A stretch of 52,405 nucleotides of DNA, from assembly GCA_022361195.1 (NCBI GenBank), contig JAKSBJ010000243.1:1-52405 (forward strand). The letters run 5' to 3'. Positions within the stretch are counted from its first letter, which is position 1. Each line of letters starts with the position of its first letter. The notes beneath the pieces are model-generated. The model made no database searches and was not told where the DNA came from. It was given only the letters and a program-made list of their open reading frames with translations. Shown here piece by piece: positions 36,926 to 46,346 of the stretch. Source of the DNA: Flavobacteriales bacterium. Lineage in GTDB: Bacteria > Bacteroidota > Bacteroidia > Flavobacteriales_D > Crocinitomicaceae. Position numbers and translations under genes: made by a program.

Positions 36926-37714
36926 TTAGGTTTTAACATATCTGGGGAGATTGGGAGGAAGTTTTCGTTTAGAACGAGGGAAATAAAAAAAGTGTTTAAT
37001 GTACACTGGATCCTCCTCTCCATTTGCATTATAAAAGTCTTCGAGAAATTCATTGAATACTTTTCTCCCATTTTGGGCTTGCAATTTAGCGTTTTTAGTA
37101 ATATCCACAAATTCTAGGGTAACATTTCTTTTGGGACATAAAAAAATGAAATTTGCAAACCAATAAAATATAGCTTTAAGGTAGCATTTGAGGAAATTTG
37201 GCTGTTTGCCTGACCAGGCTTTTGACCACATGGTTCCCCATAAACCTTTAATACGTACTCCAATTACCTGAGCATCTTCTGGTAAATCAGAAACAATAAC
37301 GTGCGCAGCTTGTTTATTTTTGATTTTTTCAAATCCTCCATTGGCCAATTCACCTGAAGGGTAAACAATACAGTTTCGTCCTTTTGCCAAAGCATCATTC
37401 ACTCCGGCAAAGATATTTTTCATCACATTAGGATCTTTGTTCCCTCGGCGAAAATCGGCTACCGGAACGGCTTCCCACTTACGCATAAAAAACCCTACAA
37501 CAGGAATTTTAAAGAAACGTTCGGAAACAACGGGAACAACCCAGGCGTATTTATAAATTTCGACAGCCAGCATTTGTGGATCGACGTGCGAGACATGATT
37601 CGGTAGAATTAGTTTTCCGTTGGGAGTTTTAATAAGGTCTAAACCTTCTATATTAACTCTGTACCGTCTGGACAGTACGAATTTGTAAAACACCCTATAA
37701 AACCTCATCAACAT
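36926..37714 (-). CDS. PlsC-like (lysophospholipid/glycerol-3-phosphate) acyltransferase
   Basis: This 262-residue protein of the LPLAT superfamily has the catalytic NHVSHVD motif (H40, D45), a FFKIP...G-F-F-MRKWEAVPV block and the motif YPSGE (119-122), which replaces the common EGTR/PEGTRS and resembles acyltransferase domains fused to acyl-ACP synthetases. A hydrophobic stretch near 180-200 may bind membrane. The gene ends 21 bp before the PKS start on the same strand, so the enzyme is a strong candidate for esterifying the PKS product to a lipid or other acceptor (inference). It could alternatively be a housekeeping enzyme. Confidence 0.88.
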   Translation of the reverse strand: MLMRFYRVFYKFVLSRRYRVNIEGLDLIKTPNGKLILPNHVSHVDPQMLAVEIYKYAWVVPVVSERFFKIPVVGFFMRKWEAVPVADFRRGNKDPNVMKNIFAGVNDALAKGRNCIVYPSGELANGGFEKIKNKQAAHVIVSDLPEDAQVIGVRIKGLWGTMWSKAWSGKQPNFLKCYLKAIFYWFANFIFLCPKRNVTLEFVDITKNAKLQAQNGRKVFNEFLEDFYNANGEEDPVYIKHFFYFPRSKRKLPPNLPRYVKT

Positions 37715-37869
37715 TTGCTGGCCCGATTATAAATTTCTTTGCAAAAGAAGGTAAAAATAAGAGCTTAAAATTTAAATGGGGATAGGCATACCAACAACTT
37801 TTCACAAGTTATGAACAATTTACAGCCCTTAGTTGACGGGACTTTCAAGAAAAAAATGGAATTTCCCTT

Positions 37870-40305
37870 TTATTCTTTGATCAGTTTTTCAATGAATGCT
37901 CCCTCTTGGTTATAGAGCATTAAGAAATAAACTCCTGACGAAAGGTACTCAAGGTCAATCGTTTGCTGTGCTTCATTGAATTGATCCTGATAAACCACTC
38001 GGCCGGTTTCATCGGTAATCACCAAACTCAAATCCAATGTTTTATCCAATTGAATTGTCAACTCATTCAAAACAGGATTTGGAAAAAGGTCAACCTCTGC
38101 TCCCAACTCATTTTCATCTAAATTGTAGTAAATAAAACAATGGCATTCGGAAGTATCAATACACTCCCCAGCTGTCAACTCAACAGCAAAACATCCATTT
38201 GTTGGGCCTGTGTAACTAATTTCATTCGCTTCCCAAATTGGTAATAAGCCAAATTCATCATCACATTTCATCCATTGGTATAAGGCGCCAGTTTCAACAG
38301 CAGTTAATGTTGGCGCTGACACATTCACTGTAGTAGTCATGTTCACCACAGTCATTTCAAATTCTACCGAATCCGGGCAAGTACCAGAAGTAACATGTTT
38401 GATTGTATAGACACCTTCCGTTGAAGCTGAAAGATCAACCGTTCCATTAGAAGCATTAACAACTAAACCTGCAGGTGTAACCGACCACTCTCCTCCGGCT
38501 GTTTCAACATCCATTGGAGAAGGATCATCATCACTAAGACAATATAATGAGTTTGCATAAGTAAAACTTGCATCAACAGCTGGATTTATGGTTATATCCA
38601 CTACAGAAGTGTCTGGACAAAATCCAGGAGTGATATACTGAATGGCATAGGTTCCTGGGTCGGAAATATCAAAATACAATTCTCCTGACGAGGAACTCAT
38701 AATAAGTCCTGATGGTGTTGAAGAAAAGGTTCCTCCCGGTTCGGCAATGGAAACTGGTAATAAATCTTCATTATTTGAACAGAAGGTTGTTTCTCCGTAA
38801 TCAAAATCCGAATTAGACTCCCCTATGGTTAAGTTAATGGTGATTAAACTATCACACAAAGGATAAAGTTCACTAGGAATGACATCTTCTACCTCATAAG
38901 TTCCTAGATCAGTATAGACGGCTCCACTTGGGGCTACATACTCTCCACAAGTTACCACAGTAATCTCTGACTCTAAAACGGCATCAATAGGCCAAACCCA
39001 CAACTCATTACTCACAAATGAATTTCCAGCGTTAAAGACAATATCTCCTTCGTACCAAGTTAACCACATAGGTGAAGAACCTCCGGCACCAGGTTCAATA
39101 TCCTCCCCCAGAGTCAAAGTAGTTCCATCCCAATGGTAAATTTCCATTCCATCGGTACCATCGTTACATGCAAAATAAACGTCACTCCCAATTCCTATAA
39201 AATTTGCTGGATCAGAATCACCTGGACCAGGATTGACATCTAAATACGTCATGGTAGTACCATCATGCTTATACAATTCTATACCATCTGTTCCGTTATT
39301 AGCATTAAAGTATAAAGTACCGTCAACATCGGTCAAGTTTGCGGGTACCGAACTAATTGGGTGTGGTCCCCCCACATAAATATCTTCTAACAGCACAGGA
39401 GTTGTACCGTCATACTGCCAAAGTTCATAACCATTTACACCATCTAAAGCCCTAAAATACACGTATGAACCCGAAACCGTAATTTCCCATGGATTTCCGT
39501 TCATAATTCCCGGATTAATGTCCATGATCATATAAACTGACGTTCCGTCATAAGCCCAAAGTTCCATACCATTGGTTCCGTTATTTGCTCTAAAGATTGT
39601 TTCTCCTCCGAAAGGAGTTAAATCCTGAACTTCACAACCATTAAAACCAGGGCGCACATCCATTAACATCGTAGGTGTTGATCCGTCAAACATCCAAGGT
39701 TCTAATCCATTTGTTCCATCATTTGCATTAAAAACCAATTCAACCCCAAATTGAACAATTTCAGTAATCCCTGAACCAGGAGCTCCCGGATTAATGTCCA
39801 TTACCATACTAACTGAGGTACCGTCCCATACCCACAATTCATTTCCATTCGTCCCATTATCGGCTGTGAAATAAAGATCTCCGCTATATTCTATGAATTT
39901 GCCTGGATAAGCGTGTCCTACTCCCGGGTTGATATCTGCAACCATAGAAACTGAGGTTCCATCGTAGCGAAATAGCTCTGTTCCTACCGTTCCATCATTT
40001 GCGGCAAAGTAGAGTTCTCCATCATATACAATAAAATCTTGTGGGTTACTGCTGAAAAGACCTGGGCGAATATCCTCTACTAAAGTAGCATCTGTTCCAT
40101 CCCATCTCCACAATTCGGTTCCAACAGAAGCTCCACTTGCTGAGAAAAACAAATCACCCAAATATTCGGTAAACTGGGCAGGATTACCTAAACCAGCTCC
40201 TGGTGAAATATCTGCTCCTAAATAGACACATGGTGCCTGCGCTTTGCTAAAGTGTGGTGTTATTAGAACTAAGAATAAGCCTGTTAAAATCCTTCCAAAT
40301 TTCAT
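37870..40305 (-). CDS. T9SS-exported ELWxxDGT-repeat protein
   Basis: This 811-residue protein has a signal peptide (to about residue 23). Eight repeats of 45-50 residues follow, built around the motif [DN]G-T-x-G-x-E-L-[WF]-x-[WY]-DGT (for example NDGTVGTELFRYDGTSV and DNGTNGNELWVWDGTSV), probably forming a beta-propeller. Next come two immunoglobulin-like segments (DFDYGETTFCSNNED, DASFTYANSLYCLSDDD) and a C-terminal T9SS type A sorting domain (LFPNPVLNELTIQL...YLSSGVYFLMLYNQ). The last part directs export through the type IX system. Role: surface or released adhesin-like protein; ligand unknown. Confidence 0.88.
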   Translation of the reverse strand: MKFGRILTGLFLVLITPHFSKAQAPCVYLGADISPGAGLGNPAQFTEYLGDLFFSASGASVGTELWRWDGTDATLVEDIRPGLFSSNPQDFIVYDGELYFAANDGTVGTELFRYDGTSVSMVADINPGVGHAYPGKFIEYSGDLYFTADNGTNGNELWVWDGTSVSMVMDINPGAPGSGITEIVQFGVELVFNANDGTNGLEPWMFDGSTPTMLMDVRPGFNGCEVQDLTPFGGETIFRANNGTNGMELWAYDGTSVYMIMDINPGIMNGNPWEITVSGSYVYFRALDGVNGYELWQYDGTTPVLLEDIYVGGPHPISSVPANLTDVDGTLYFNANNGTDGIELYKHDGTTMTYLDVNPGPGDSDPANFIGIGSDVYFACNDGTDGMEIYHWDGTTLTLGEDIEPGAGGSSPMWLTWYEGDIVFNAGNSFVSNELWVWPIDAVLESEITVVTCGEYVAPSGAVYTDLGTYEVEDVIPSELYPLCDSLITINLTIGESNSDFDYGETTFCSNNEDLLPVSIAEPGGTFSSTPSGLIMSSSSGELYFDISDPGTYAIQYITPGFCPDTSVVDITINPAVDASFTYANSLYCLSDDDPSPMDVETAGGEWSVTPAGLVVNASNGTVDLSASTEGVYTIKHVTSGTCPDSVEFEMTVVNMTTTVNVSAPTLTAVETGALYQWMKCDDEFGLLPIWEANEISYTGPTNGCFAVELTAGECIDTSECHCFIYYNLDENELGAEVDLFPNPVLNELTIQLDKTLDLSLVITDETGRVVYQDQFNEAQQTIDLEYLSSGVYFLMLYNQEGAFIEKLIKE

Positions 40306-40881
40306 TTAGTTTGTTTTCCCCGATGATCTTCAATTTTGCCAATTTACAAATAAATCAGCTAAGTTAAAGACGTGCAAACGATTAAAAAGTTGTTTTGAAG
40401 TGAAATAGTTAAAACACCCACCTAAAGACCTTACTAACAACGAACAAGATTGTTTTATTTGCGAACTAAAAGTAAAGAATTGGAATTATTGAGAAGAAAA
40501 GTCAACCGGAGAAGAGTACTTATCAGCCCATGAAAACTTATAAGCCTCTTCCCAACGATTGAAACTGTATTTAACCATTGTGATGTAGCAAATAAAAGAC
40601 CAATTCTGCTACACCTAGTTAAACCTTAAAATTGTAAAAATGTAAGATTACTTACTCATCGTCTCTCACTAAAATCGCAACATACCTAAAAACAAGAGTC
40701 GACTACGGATTTGTAAGTGTCTTACTTTACATTTTAATTGTGTACTCGGGGCAAATAACAGCAAAAAGTCTTTATTGTTAGTTTTTTACTAATTATTTGG
40801 TCAAAAATTTCTAGAATTCGGTTTTTACATTCTCATTCCAAAAAAATCCGATATATTTTCGCTCGATTTAAAAAATAAGCT
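40306..40881. other. 576-bp intergenic region with several inverted repeats
   Basis: This divergent region between the ELW-repeat gene (minus) and the channel gene (plus) holds no convincing gene. It contains the hairpin TGTAGCA-N16-TGCTACA (40584-40613), two small dyads GTAAG-ATTA-CTTAC (40642-40655) and GTAAG-TGT-CTTAC (40713-40725), and longer arms AAAATGTAA (40637-40645) and TTACATTTT (40727-40735) that bracket both dyads. No perfect TAnnTTTG was found. A regulator binding region or a small structured RNA is possible. Confidence 0.45.
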
Positions 40882-41811
40882 ATGACCACTTTCTTCAAAA
40901 ACATTGCTGATGCTAAATGGTTTCAGACCTTTATCATCTTCGTTATTTTACTTGCCGGAATTGTTGTTGGGGCGCAGACTTACGTTCATTTTGCATTAGA
41001 GCATGAATTTGCTTTGAGCATTATTGATCAGGTTATTTTATGGATTTTTGTGGTGGAGATTGTTGTTAAGATGGGAGCCGAGGGTAGCAAGCCCTGGAAT
41101 TATTTTAAAGATTCATGGAATGTCTTTGATTTTTTGATTGTTGCTGTATGTTTTATGCCATTGGAAGATGCAAGTTTCATTGCTGTTCTTCGTTTGGCCA
41201 GAATTTTAAGGGTATTTAAACTTGTAACTGCCTTACCTAAATTACAGCTTATCGTTGGAGCTTTGTTAAAGAGTATACCTTCAATGGGGTATGTATTTTT
41301 ATTATTGGCGCTTCACTTTTACATTTACGGTTGTATGGCCACTTTTTTATATTGTGAAAATGATCCTTGGCATTTTGGTGATTTGCAACATTCTATGTTA
41401 TCCTTATTTAGAGCCGTTACCATGGAAGACTGGACGGATTTAATGTACATTAATATGTATGGTAGTGATAACTATGGCTATTCGGCAGAGATGGATGCCT
41501 GGGCAAATGCCAGTGGTTATACAAGAGTTTCAACAGCCTCCCCTTTTGGTGCTGCGATGTTCTTTGTCTCCTTTATATTGACAGGAGCCATGATTGTACT
41601 CAACCTGTTTATTGGGGTTATCATGACAGGGATGGATGAGATGAAAGCGGAATCCGACCTTCAAGCTTCGGTTGAGGCAAGAGGTGGTGAAGATGTACCT
41701 GTTAGTGAGGATGTAAAACACCTTGAAAAACAGGTCGCAGAATTGAATCAAAGCTTAAGAATTCTCACCTATCGACTGCAAAAGCAAGACGAGAAAAAGG
41801 ACACAGATTAG
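40882..41811 (+). CDS. Voltage-gated cation channel of the BacNav (NaChBac) family
   Basis: This 309-residue six-helix channel subunit would function as a homotetramer in the inner membrane. S1-S3 lie at about 14-97. S4 carries R104, R107, R110 and K113 at three-residue spacing. S5 is at about 134-156 and the pore follows, with the filter T-M-E-D-W-T-D (180-186). S6 (about 224-248) ends NLFIGVIM. BacNavs usually have TLESWxx; the extra acidic residues (E182, D183, D186) may favour calcium or mixed permeability. A 35-residue extracellular linker between filter and S6 is longer than in NaChBac. The C-terminus has a coiled coil (about 276-302), as in tetramerising BacNavs. It ends in a 4-bp tail overlap with the response regulator gene. 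Confidence 0.9.
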   Translation: MTTFFKNIADAKWFQTFIIFVILLAGIVVGAQTYVHFALEHEFALSIIDQVILWIFVVEIVVKMGAEGSKPWNYFKDSWNVFDFLIVAVCFMPLEDASFIAVLRLARILRVFKLVTALPKLQLIVGALLKSIPSMGYVFLLLALHFYIYGCMATFLYCENDPWHFGDLQHSMLSLFRAVTMEDWTDLMYINMYGSDNYGYSAEMDAWANASGYTRVSTASPFGAAMFFVSFILTGAMIVLNLFIGVIMTGMDEMKAESDLQASVEARGGEDVPVSEDVKHLEKQVAELNQSLRILTYRLQKQDEKKDTD

Positions 41812-42527
41812 TGTCTACTTTCTAAAAACTTAAGGAACAAATCTTTTTTACGACGGGATATTTTTACTATTTGTCCTGATTTTGTGCGCAGTTCATTAGT
41901 TGCGTTTTTAAGAATATCAATGTGATAAACATTGATAATATAGGACTGGTGTGTGCGAAAAAACTGACGAGGAAGAGATATTTCGTATTCCTTTAAGGTT
42001 TTAGGCATAACATGTTTATGTCCATCCGAGAGGTGAATAATCGTATAGTTATTGTCTGATTGTAAATATTCGATTTTATCCATTTCAATCAGCTGGTAAC
42101 CTTCTTTAGTTTTAATTTGAAGTTGTTCTGGCTTTTCGGAAGGTTTACCGGAAGTGGAATCCAAAATTTGGATGTAGGCCTTTATTCGTTCTACCGCCCC
42201 TACTACTTCGTCAATATCCAAAGGTTTTAATATATAATCCTGAGCAGAGTATTTAAATGCTTTGATAGCATACTGATCATAAGCTGTTGAAAACACTACT
42301 TGAAAATCACGATTCGGAAAGAAATTGAGTACATCAAAACCAGTTCCATCATTCATCTGAATATCCAAAAAAACCAATTCTGGCTTATACTGTTTTATTA
42401 GCATTACTGCCTCCTTAACCGAATTGGCAACCGAAACCACTTCTACATCCGGGCAATATTGACGTAGGTAATTTTCTAATATTATTTGTGCGTTTCTTTC
42501 ATCGTCAACAATCAGTGTTTTAATCAT
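41808..42527 (-). CDS. LytTR-family response regulator
   Basis: This 239-residue protein has a CheY receiver (1-120; D8/D9, phosphoacceptor D55 in LVFLDIQMND, T81, K101 in ILKPLD) and a C-terminal LytTR DNA-binding domain (about 135-238; IEYLQSDNNYTIIHL, FFRTHQSYIIN). It is co-transcribed with the sensor kinase just upstream (8-bp overlap), its evident partner. Such regulators bind imperfect direct repeats; the target genes are unknown. The gene ends within the stop region of the convergent channel gene. Confidence 0.93.
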   Translation of the reverse strand: MIKTLIVDDERNAQIILENYLRQYCPDVEVVSVANSVKEAVMLIKQYKPELVFLDIQMNDGTGFDVLNFFPNRDFQVVFSTAYDQYAIKAFKYSAQDYILKPLDIDEVVGAVERIKAYIQILDSTSGKPSEKPEQLQIKTKEGYQLIEMDKIEYLQSDNNYTIIHLSDGHKHVMPKTLKEYEISLPRQFFRTHQSYIINVYHIDILKNATNELRTKSGQIVKISRRKKDLFLKFLESRH

Positions 42528-45423
42528 TCTTTATTGGAATTTTTAGGTTTACTCTCGTTCCCCTCGCCGTTCCCTTCTCTTCTAGATCAATTATTTCTAT
42601 TTTAGATTCAGCGTCTAACAGCAATAATCTTGCCTGAGTGATTTTTATCCCTTTGGATTCATACTTACTCAACTTATATGCAGAAGCTTTCTTTCTTCCA
42701 ACGCCATTATCCTCTATCGTTACCATTACAAATCGATGATCAAAGTAATCCAACTTTATTTTCAGAAAACCTGCCGTTTCTTTCTTGAGTAATCCATGAA
42801 CTATTGAATTCTCAACAAAGGGCTGAATAATCATCGGTGGAATTTTAACTTCCATTGGATCTAATCTATCATCCGTTTTAATCACGTACCGGAACTTTTC
42901 AGGAAAGCGCATCATTTCAATTTCCAAATACATTGAAATAATCTCCATCTCTTCTTCCAGACTCACAAACTTTAGTTCGGAATGGTTTAATGCAGCTCTT
43001 ACCAAACGAGAGAATTTGGACAAATACATCTCTGCTTTTCTATTCTCAGCTTGTGAAATAAAACTTTGAATGGTATTCATGGCATTAAAAATGAAATGTG
43101 GATTCATTTGAGATTGGTATGCCTGACGTTCCAGTTCTGCAATCATTAACTGCATGTCTTTTTTTCTCAATTTCTTTTGATGAGATCTCCTTTGCAACAG
43201 ATAAATACTGAGGGTTATTAATCCTGCTAAACTAAAGTAAAACCATATTTGCATGTAAAAAGGTGGATATCGATTTATATGTAAAACTGGAATTTGAGTG
43301 GACCAATTACCATCACTCATTTGATAAGACATGTAAAGCTTGTGCTTTCCATAAGGAATAGAACGATATGTTAATTCTCGGTCCATGGTTGTGTTCCAGA
43401 AATCATCTACACCTGTCATGCGGTAACGATACTTAATCCGACCTCCTTGCTTATGATCTACACAAACATATTTTATATGGATTTCATCTTCTTCAGAGCC
43501 CAAAATGTAATTGTTTTCTACACCAACTTGCTCGTTTTCTATCCACACTCCAGTAATATAAAAAGGCGCCTTGTAAGGTTCCTCCGGTTCAAATTCACGA
43601 AGATCAATCACTGAAATTCCTTTTCCGGTTGCTATCCACAATTCATCATTGTGTAGGTCAAAATCATGTATTTCATTGGACACCAAACCATTTTTAACAT
43701 GATAGTTACTGATATGATAAGGTTTTTCGGCTGTTCCCGTGGTGACAATTGAAATTCCTTGTCGACTTGAAAGGATTATCTTCTCGTCTGTCGTTTTGAT
43801 TTTGTCTATTTCATCACTTACCAAACCGTCTTTTTTTCTCAGTTGCATAAAATTAGAAGGTGTAGAAATGACTAATCCATCTCCTTTTGTAGAAGCGACC
43901 ACTATAGAATCTCTCAACACGTCGACATCCGTACAATAAAAACCTTTAAAGATATCCTGACGAAAGGGAACACCTGGTTCACTAGAAAGCGTATGATACC
44001 ATACACCCTCAGTAGTGGCGATAACTATCCCATCTTCATAAAAAATAAAAGCCCTGTTGGACCTATGATCATTAAATGTGAGACGTCTATGCACTGTACT
44101 CTTCTCTGTATCAATTACGTACAAAGTAAATTCACCAAGTGCATAAAGAACACTATCACGTTTCATGAATTGTCTGGAAAGATAGTGATGATCAAAGTTG
44201 GATCGTTCCAAATCATTTGATGTAATAAAAGGAAGATCAGTAAAAAGAGAAACAATAACTTTTTCTTCTCCATCAATCACAACACTCTCTAATGCAGAAG
44301 CATATGACGATAACTGAGTCGATTTTGATTCATAATTATTCTCTTTATCCAAAACCTTTAATTTCCCTTCTTCACTGATATAATAAATGAAATCATCCTG
44401 ACATTCAATATTCAAAACAGCTTCATTTACACCTTCCATTTTAAAGGTATTTGTTGGAGGAAAGTAAATAACACCACTTTTTAATGTACTTATCCAAAAA
44501 CCCCCACTTTCATCATAAATCATATCAGAAACAGAGTGATCTTTAACAAAATGATCAACAATAGCCGAATCTGTTGGATTTATTTTAACCAACCCGCCAA
44601 GTTCTAAACCGGCATAAAGCTCATCGTTAAATGATTTTAAGGAATACAAATGGTGATCGAATTCCCAAAAAACACTCAGCTTTTTATCTGCAGACAGTTT
44701 CATGATTGCAGAATTGTGTGTGAAATAAATATCACCATTACTTAACTTGCAGAGTTTGGTATGTGCTGTTTTAAAGGCTGCTACCTCTTCTCCTGGAAAT
44801 ATAAATGGAATTTTAAAGTATTCTTCTCCAGGCTTGCGGTAAGTCAGGTTTACAGGCAACTCTGTTCTTGGGCCATATGACCAAACGGCATAAAGTGCAT
44901 TTGGCTCATCATGAATTGTATAGAAATTTTGACCACCCAAAATTTGCTCTGTTTCACCACTGGCATTAATGGCCATTGCTTTATGTTTGGAATAGGTAAT
45001 TACAACCCTGTTTGTTGAATCAACTATCAAGGAATTAGGAACTATTTTATCACCATCGTGAAAGGCAAGAATCTTTGGGTTGTGCTGATAATCCAAGATT
45101 TTACCATCTTTAAAAATGGATATTTGATTTAAGTTAGATAAGAACCATATCTCACCATCCTTTCCTTCATCCATCTTAAAGATAACATTAGAATTCAGCC
45201 CCTCTGCTTTTGTAAAAAGATCAAATTCGTATCCATCAAAACGGACAACTCCTCTATCCGTAGCTATCCATATATAACCATAGGCATCTTGAATAAGCTC
45301 GTAAGTTTCGGAGCTTGGTAAACCTTCATCTACTGAATAGTTATAAAAAATCGGCCTTGGCTGCCCTTTAAGAACAAAGGCAAACAGAATAAGAATGAGT
45401 GTTAAGGTTGATTTTTTTATCAT
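42520..45423 (-). CDS. Sensor histidine kinase with propeller and Y_Y_Y domains (LytS-like kinase core)
   Basis: This 967-residue protein has a signal peptide and a periplasmic two-component propeller (about 25-620, repeats such as YGYIWIATDRGVVRFDGY and NDELWIATGKGISVIDL). A Y_Y_Y domain follows (about 640-710). One transmembrane helix (about 725-745, IWFYFSLAGLITLSIYLL) leads to a His_kinase domain with the phosphoacceptor in QMNPHFIFNAMN and a HATPase (PPMIIQPFVENSIVHGL, VTIEDNGVGRKK). This is the usual Bacteroidota layout for sensing extracellular ligands. It signals to the LytTR regulator with which it overlaps by 8 bp. Ligand unknown. Confidence 0.93.
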   Translation of the reverse strand: MIKKSTLTLILILFAFVLKGQPRPIFYNYSVDEGLPSSETYELIQDAYGYIWIATDRGVVRFDGYEFDLFTKAEGLNSNVIFKMDEGKDGEIWFLSNLNQISIFKDGKILDYQHNPKILAFHDGDKIVPNSLIVDSTNRVVITYSKHKAMAINASGETEQILGGQNFYTIHDEPNALYAVWSYGPRTELPVNLTYRKPGEEYFKIPFIFPGEEVAAFKTAHTKLCKLSNGDIYFTHNSAIMKLSADKKLSVFWEFDHHLYSLKSFNDELYAGLELGGLVKINPTDSAIVDHFVKDHSVSDMIYDESGGFWISTLKSGVIYFPPTNTFKMEGVNEAVLNIECQDDFIYYISEEGKLKVLDKENNYESKSTQLSSYASALESVVIDGEEKVIVSLFTDLPFITSNDLERSNFDHHYLSRQFMKRDSVLYALGEFTLYVIDTEKSTVHRRLTFNDHRSNRAFIFYEDGIVIATTEGVWYHTLSSEPGVPFRQDIFKGFYCTDVDVLRDSIVVASTKGDGLVISTPSNFMQLRKKDGLVSDEIDKIKTTDEKIILSSRQGISIVTTGTAEKPYHISNYHVKNGLVSNEIHDFDLHNDELWIATGKGISVIDLREFEPEEPYKAPFYITGVWIENEQVGVENNYILGSEEDEIHIKYVCVDHKQGGRIKYRYRMTGVDDFWNTTMDRELTYRSIPYGKHKLYMSYQMSDGNWSTQIPVLHINRYPPFYMQIWFYFSLAGLITLSIYLLQRRSHQKKLRKKDMQLMIAELERQAYQSQMNPHFIFNAMNTIQSFISQAENRKAEMYLSKFSRLVRAALNHSELKFVSLEEEMEIISMYLEIEMMRFPEKFRYVIKTDDRLDPMEVKIPPMIIQPFVENSIVHGLLKKETAGFLKIKLDYFDHRFVMVTIEDNGVGRKKASAYKLSKYESKGIKITQARLLLLDAESKIEIIDLEEKGTARGTRVNLKIPIKND

Positions 45424-45471
45424 TAATCTTCATCCAAATGCGGAAAGGTGAAGATAGTCAAAAAGCCAGAT

Positions 45472-46284
45472 TTATTTAATTCGGGGATCTCCCTTCAAAT
45501 AATAGCCTGTTATTTTTTTAAATGCATCGGACGATTTTTTACCCGGCCATCCGTCAACCTTGACTTTGATACCTGGAAACTTATTCAAAAACTTTTGCAA
45601 TTCTTTTCCATGTTCAATCACCCCTTTTTTACTATAGCGAACGGCAAAATCGTTAAGTGATTTCTCCTCTGCTGCTAAAACACTAGCGGGTTTTAACTTC
45701 GCTAATTCTTCCGCTACTTTTGGAATAAAATTTTCTTTAGCCGCCTCTACCGTATTTCCTCCAAAAAAGTTTGTTCCCGGGCATGATTTAGTAGACCCTT
45801 TTCCATTTTTTCGTTTTCCCGTACTAAGGTCATACCAATGGTGATAGACCAATGATTTGTCGTTTGGTTTAAGGCTAAATTTCTGACACAATAAGGCATT
45901 CATCCGTAAAATTGTGCTTTTATGCTTAGCCGTCATTTTATCTCCCCCTTCATCAAAATTACCAACATGCTCAATACAAATCCCTCCTGTATTCGCTCCT
46001 TTAATTCCGGCAGGAATTTTATTCATCGGGCGACAAATGGCAATAGTACCATCAGGAAAGGTGGTAATATTTTGAGCAATATCACTAAATCCGCGCTTTA
46101 AATGAGAATTTTTCATTCCCTTTAAAAGCTTAAAGTGATTATCACCTTTAAATGTGGAATAATCGGGCCTCCAGGTATGATGATTCTGAATTCGGACAAC
46201 TTTGCGACTAACTTTTTCATTTTGCAACCACTTTGCAAATTCTGTTTTATCCATTAGGATAAATTGACCTTGTATCTCTTTCAT
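45472..46284 (-). CDS. N-acetylmuramoyl-L-alanine amidase (Amidase_2/PGRP type) with C-terminal binding module
   Basis: This 270-residue protein has an amidase domain (about 25-190) with zinc-site candidates H35/H36 (NHHTWRP), H148/H149 (VYHHWYD) and C168 (TKSCPGTNFF), plus CIEHVGNFD in the middle. It cuts the peptide stem from glycan strands of peptidoglycan. The C-terminal region (about 205-270) resembles a peptidoglycan-binding domain (FLNKFPGIKVKVDGWPGKKSSDAF). There is no signal peptide, so it must leave the cell with help or by lysis. It lies next to contractile-injection genes on the same strand and may act in assembly, particle release or as cargo (inference). Confidence 0.88.
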   Translation of the reverse strand: MKEIQGQFILMDKTEFAKWLQNEKVSRKVVRIQNHHTWRPDYSTFKGDNHFKLLKGMKNSHLKRGFSDIAQNITTFPDGTIAICRPMNKIPAGIKGANTGGICIEHVGNFDEGGDKMTAKHKSTILRMNALLCQKFSLKPNDKSLVYHHWYDLSTGKRKNGKGSTKSCPGTNFFGGNTVEAAKENFIPKVAEELAKLKPASVLAAEEKSLNDFAVRYSKKGVIEHGKELQKFLNKFPGIKVKVDGWPGKKSSDAFKKITGYYLKGDPRIK

Positions 46285-46346
46285 TAATATGTGGGTTAAT
46301 GTTTATACTATTTTAACTTATTTCTAAGATTTTTATTTTCTCTTTA

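Noticed and set aside
38900..40250. Repeated DNA in the ELW gene as tandem repeats or CRISPR-like array
   Set aside because: The periodicity follows protein repeats of diverged sequence, without uniform spacers.
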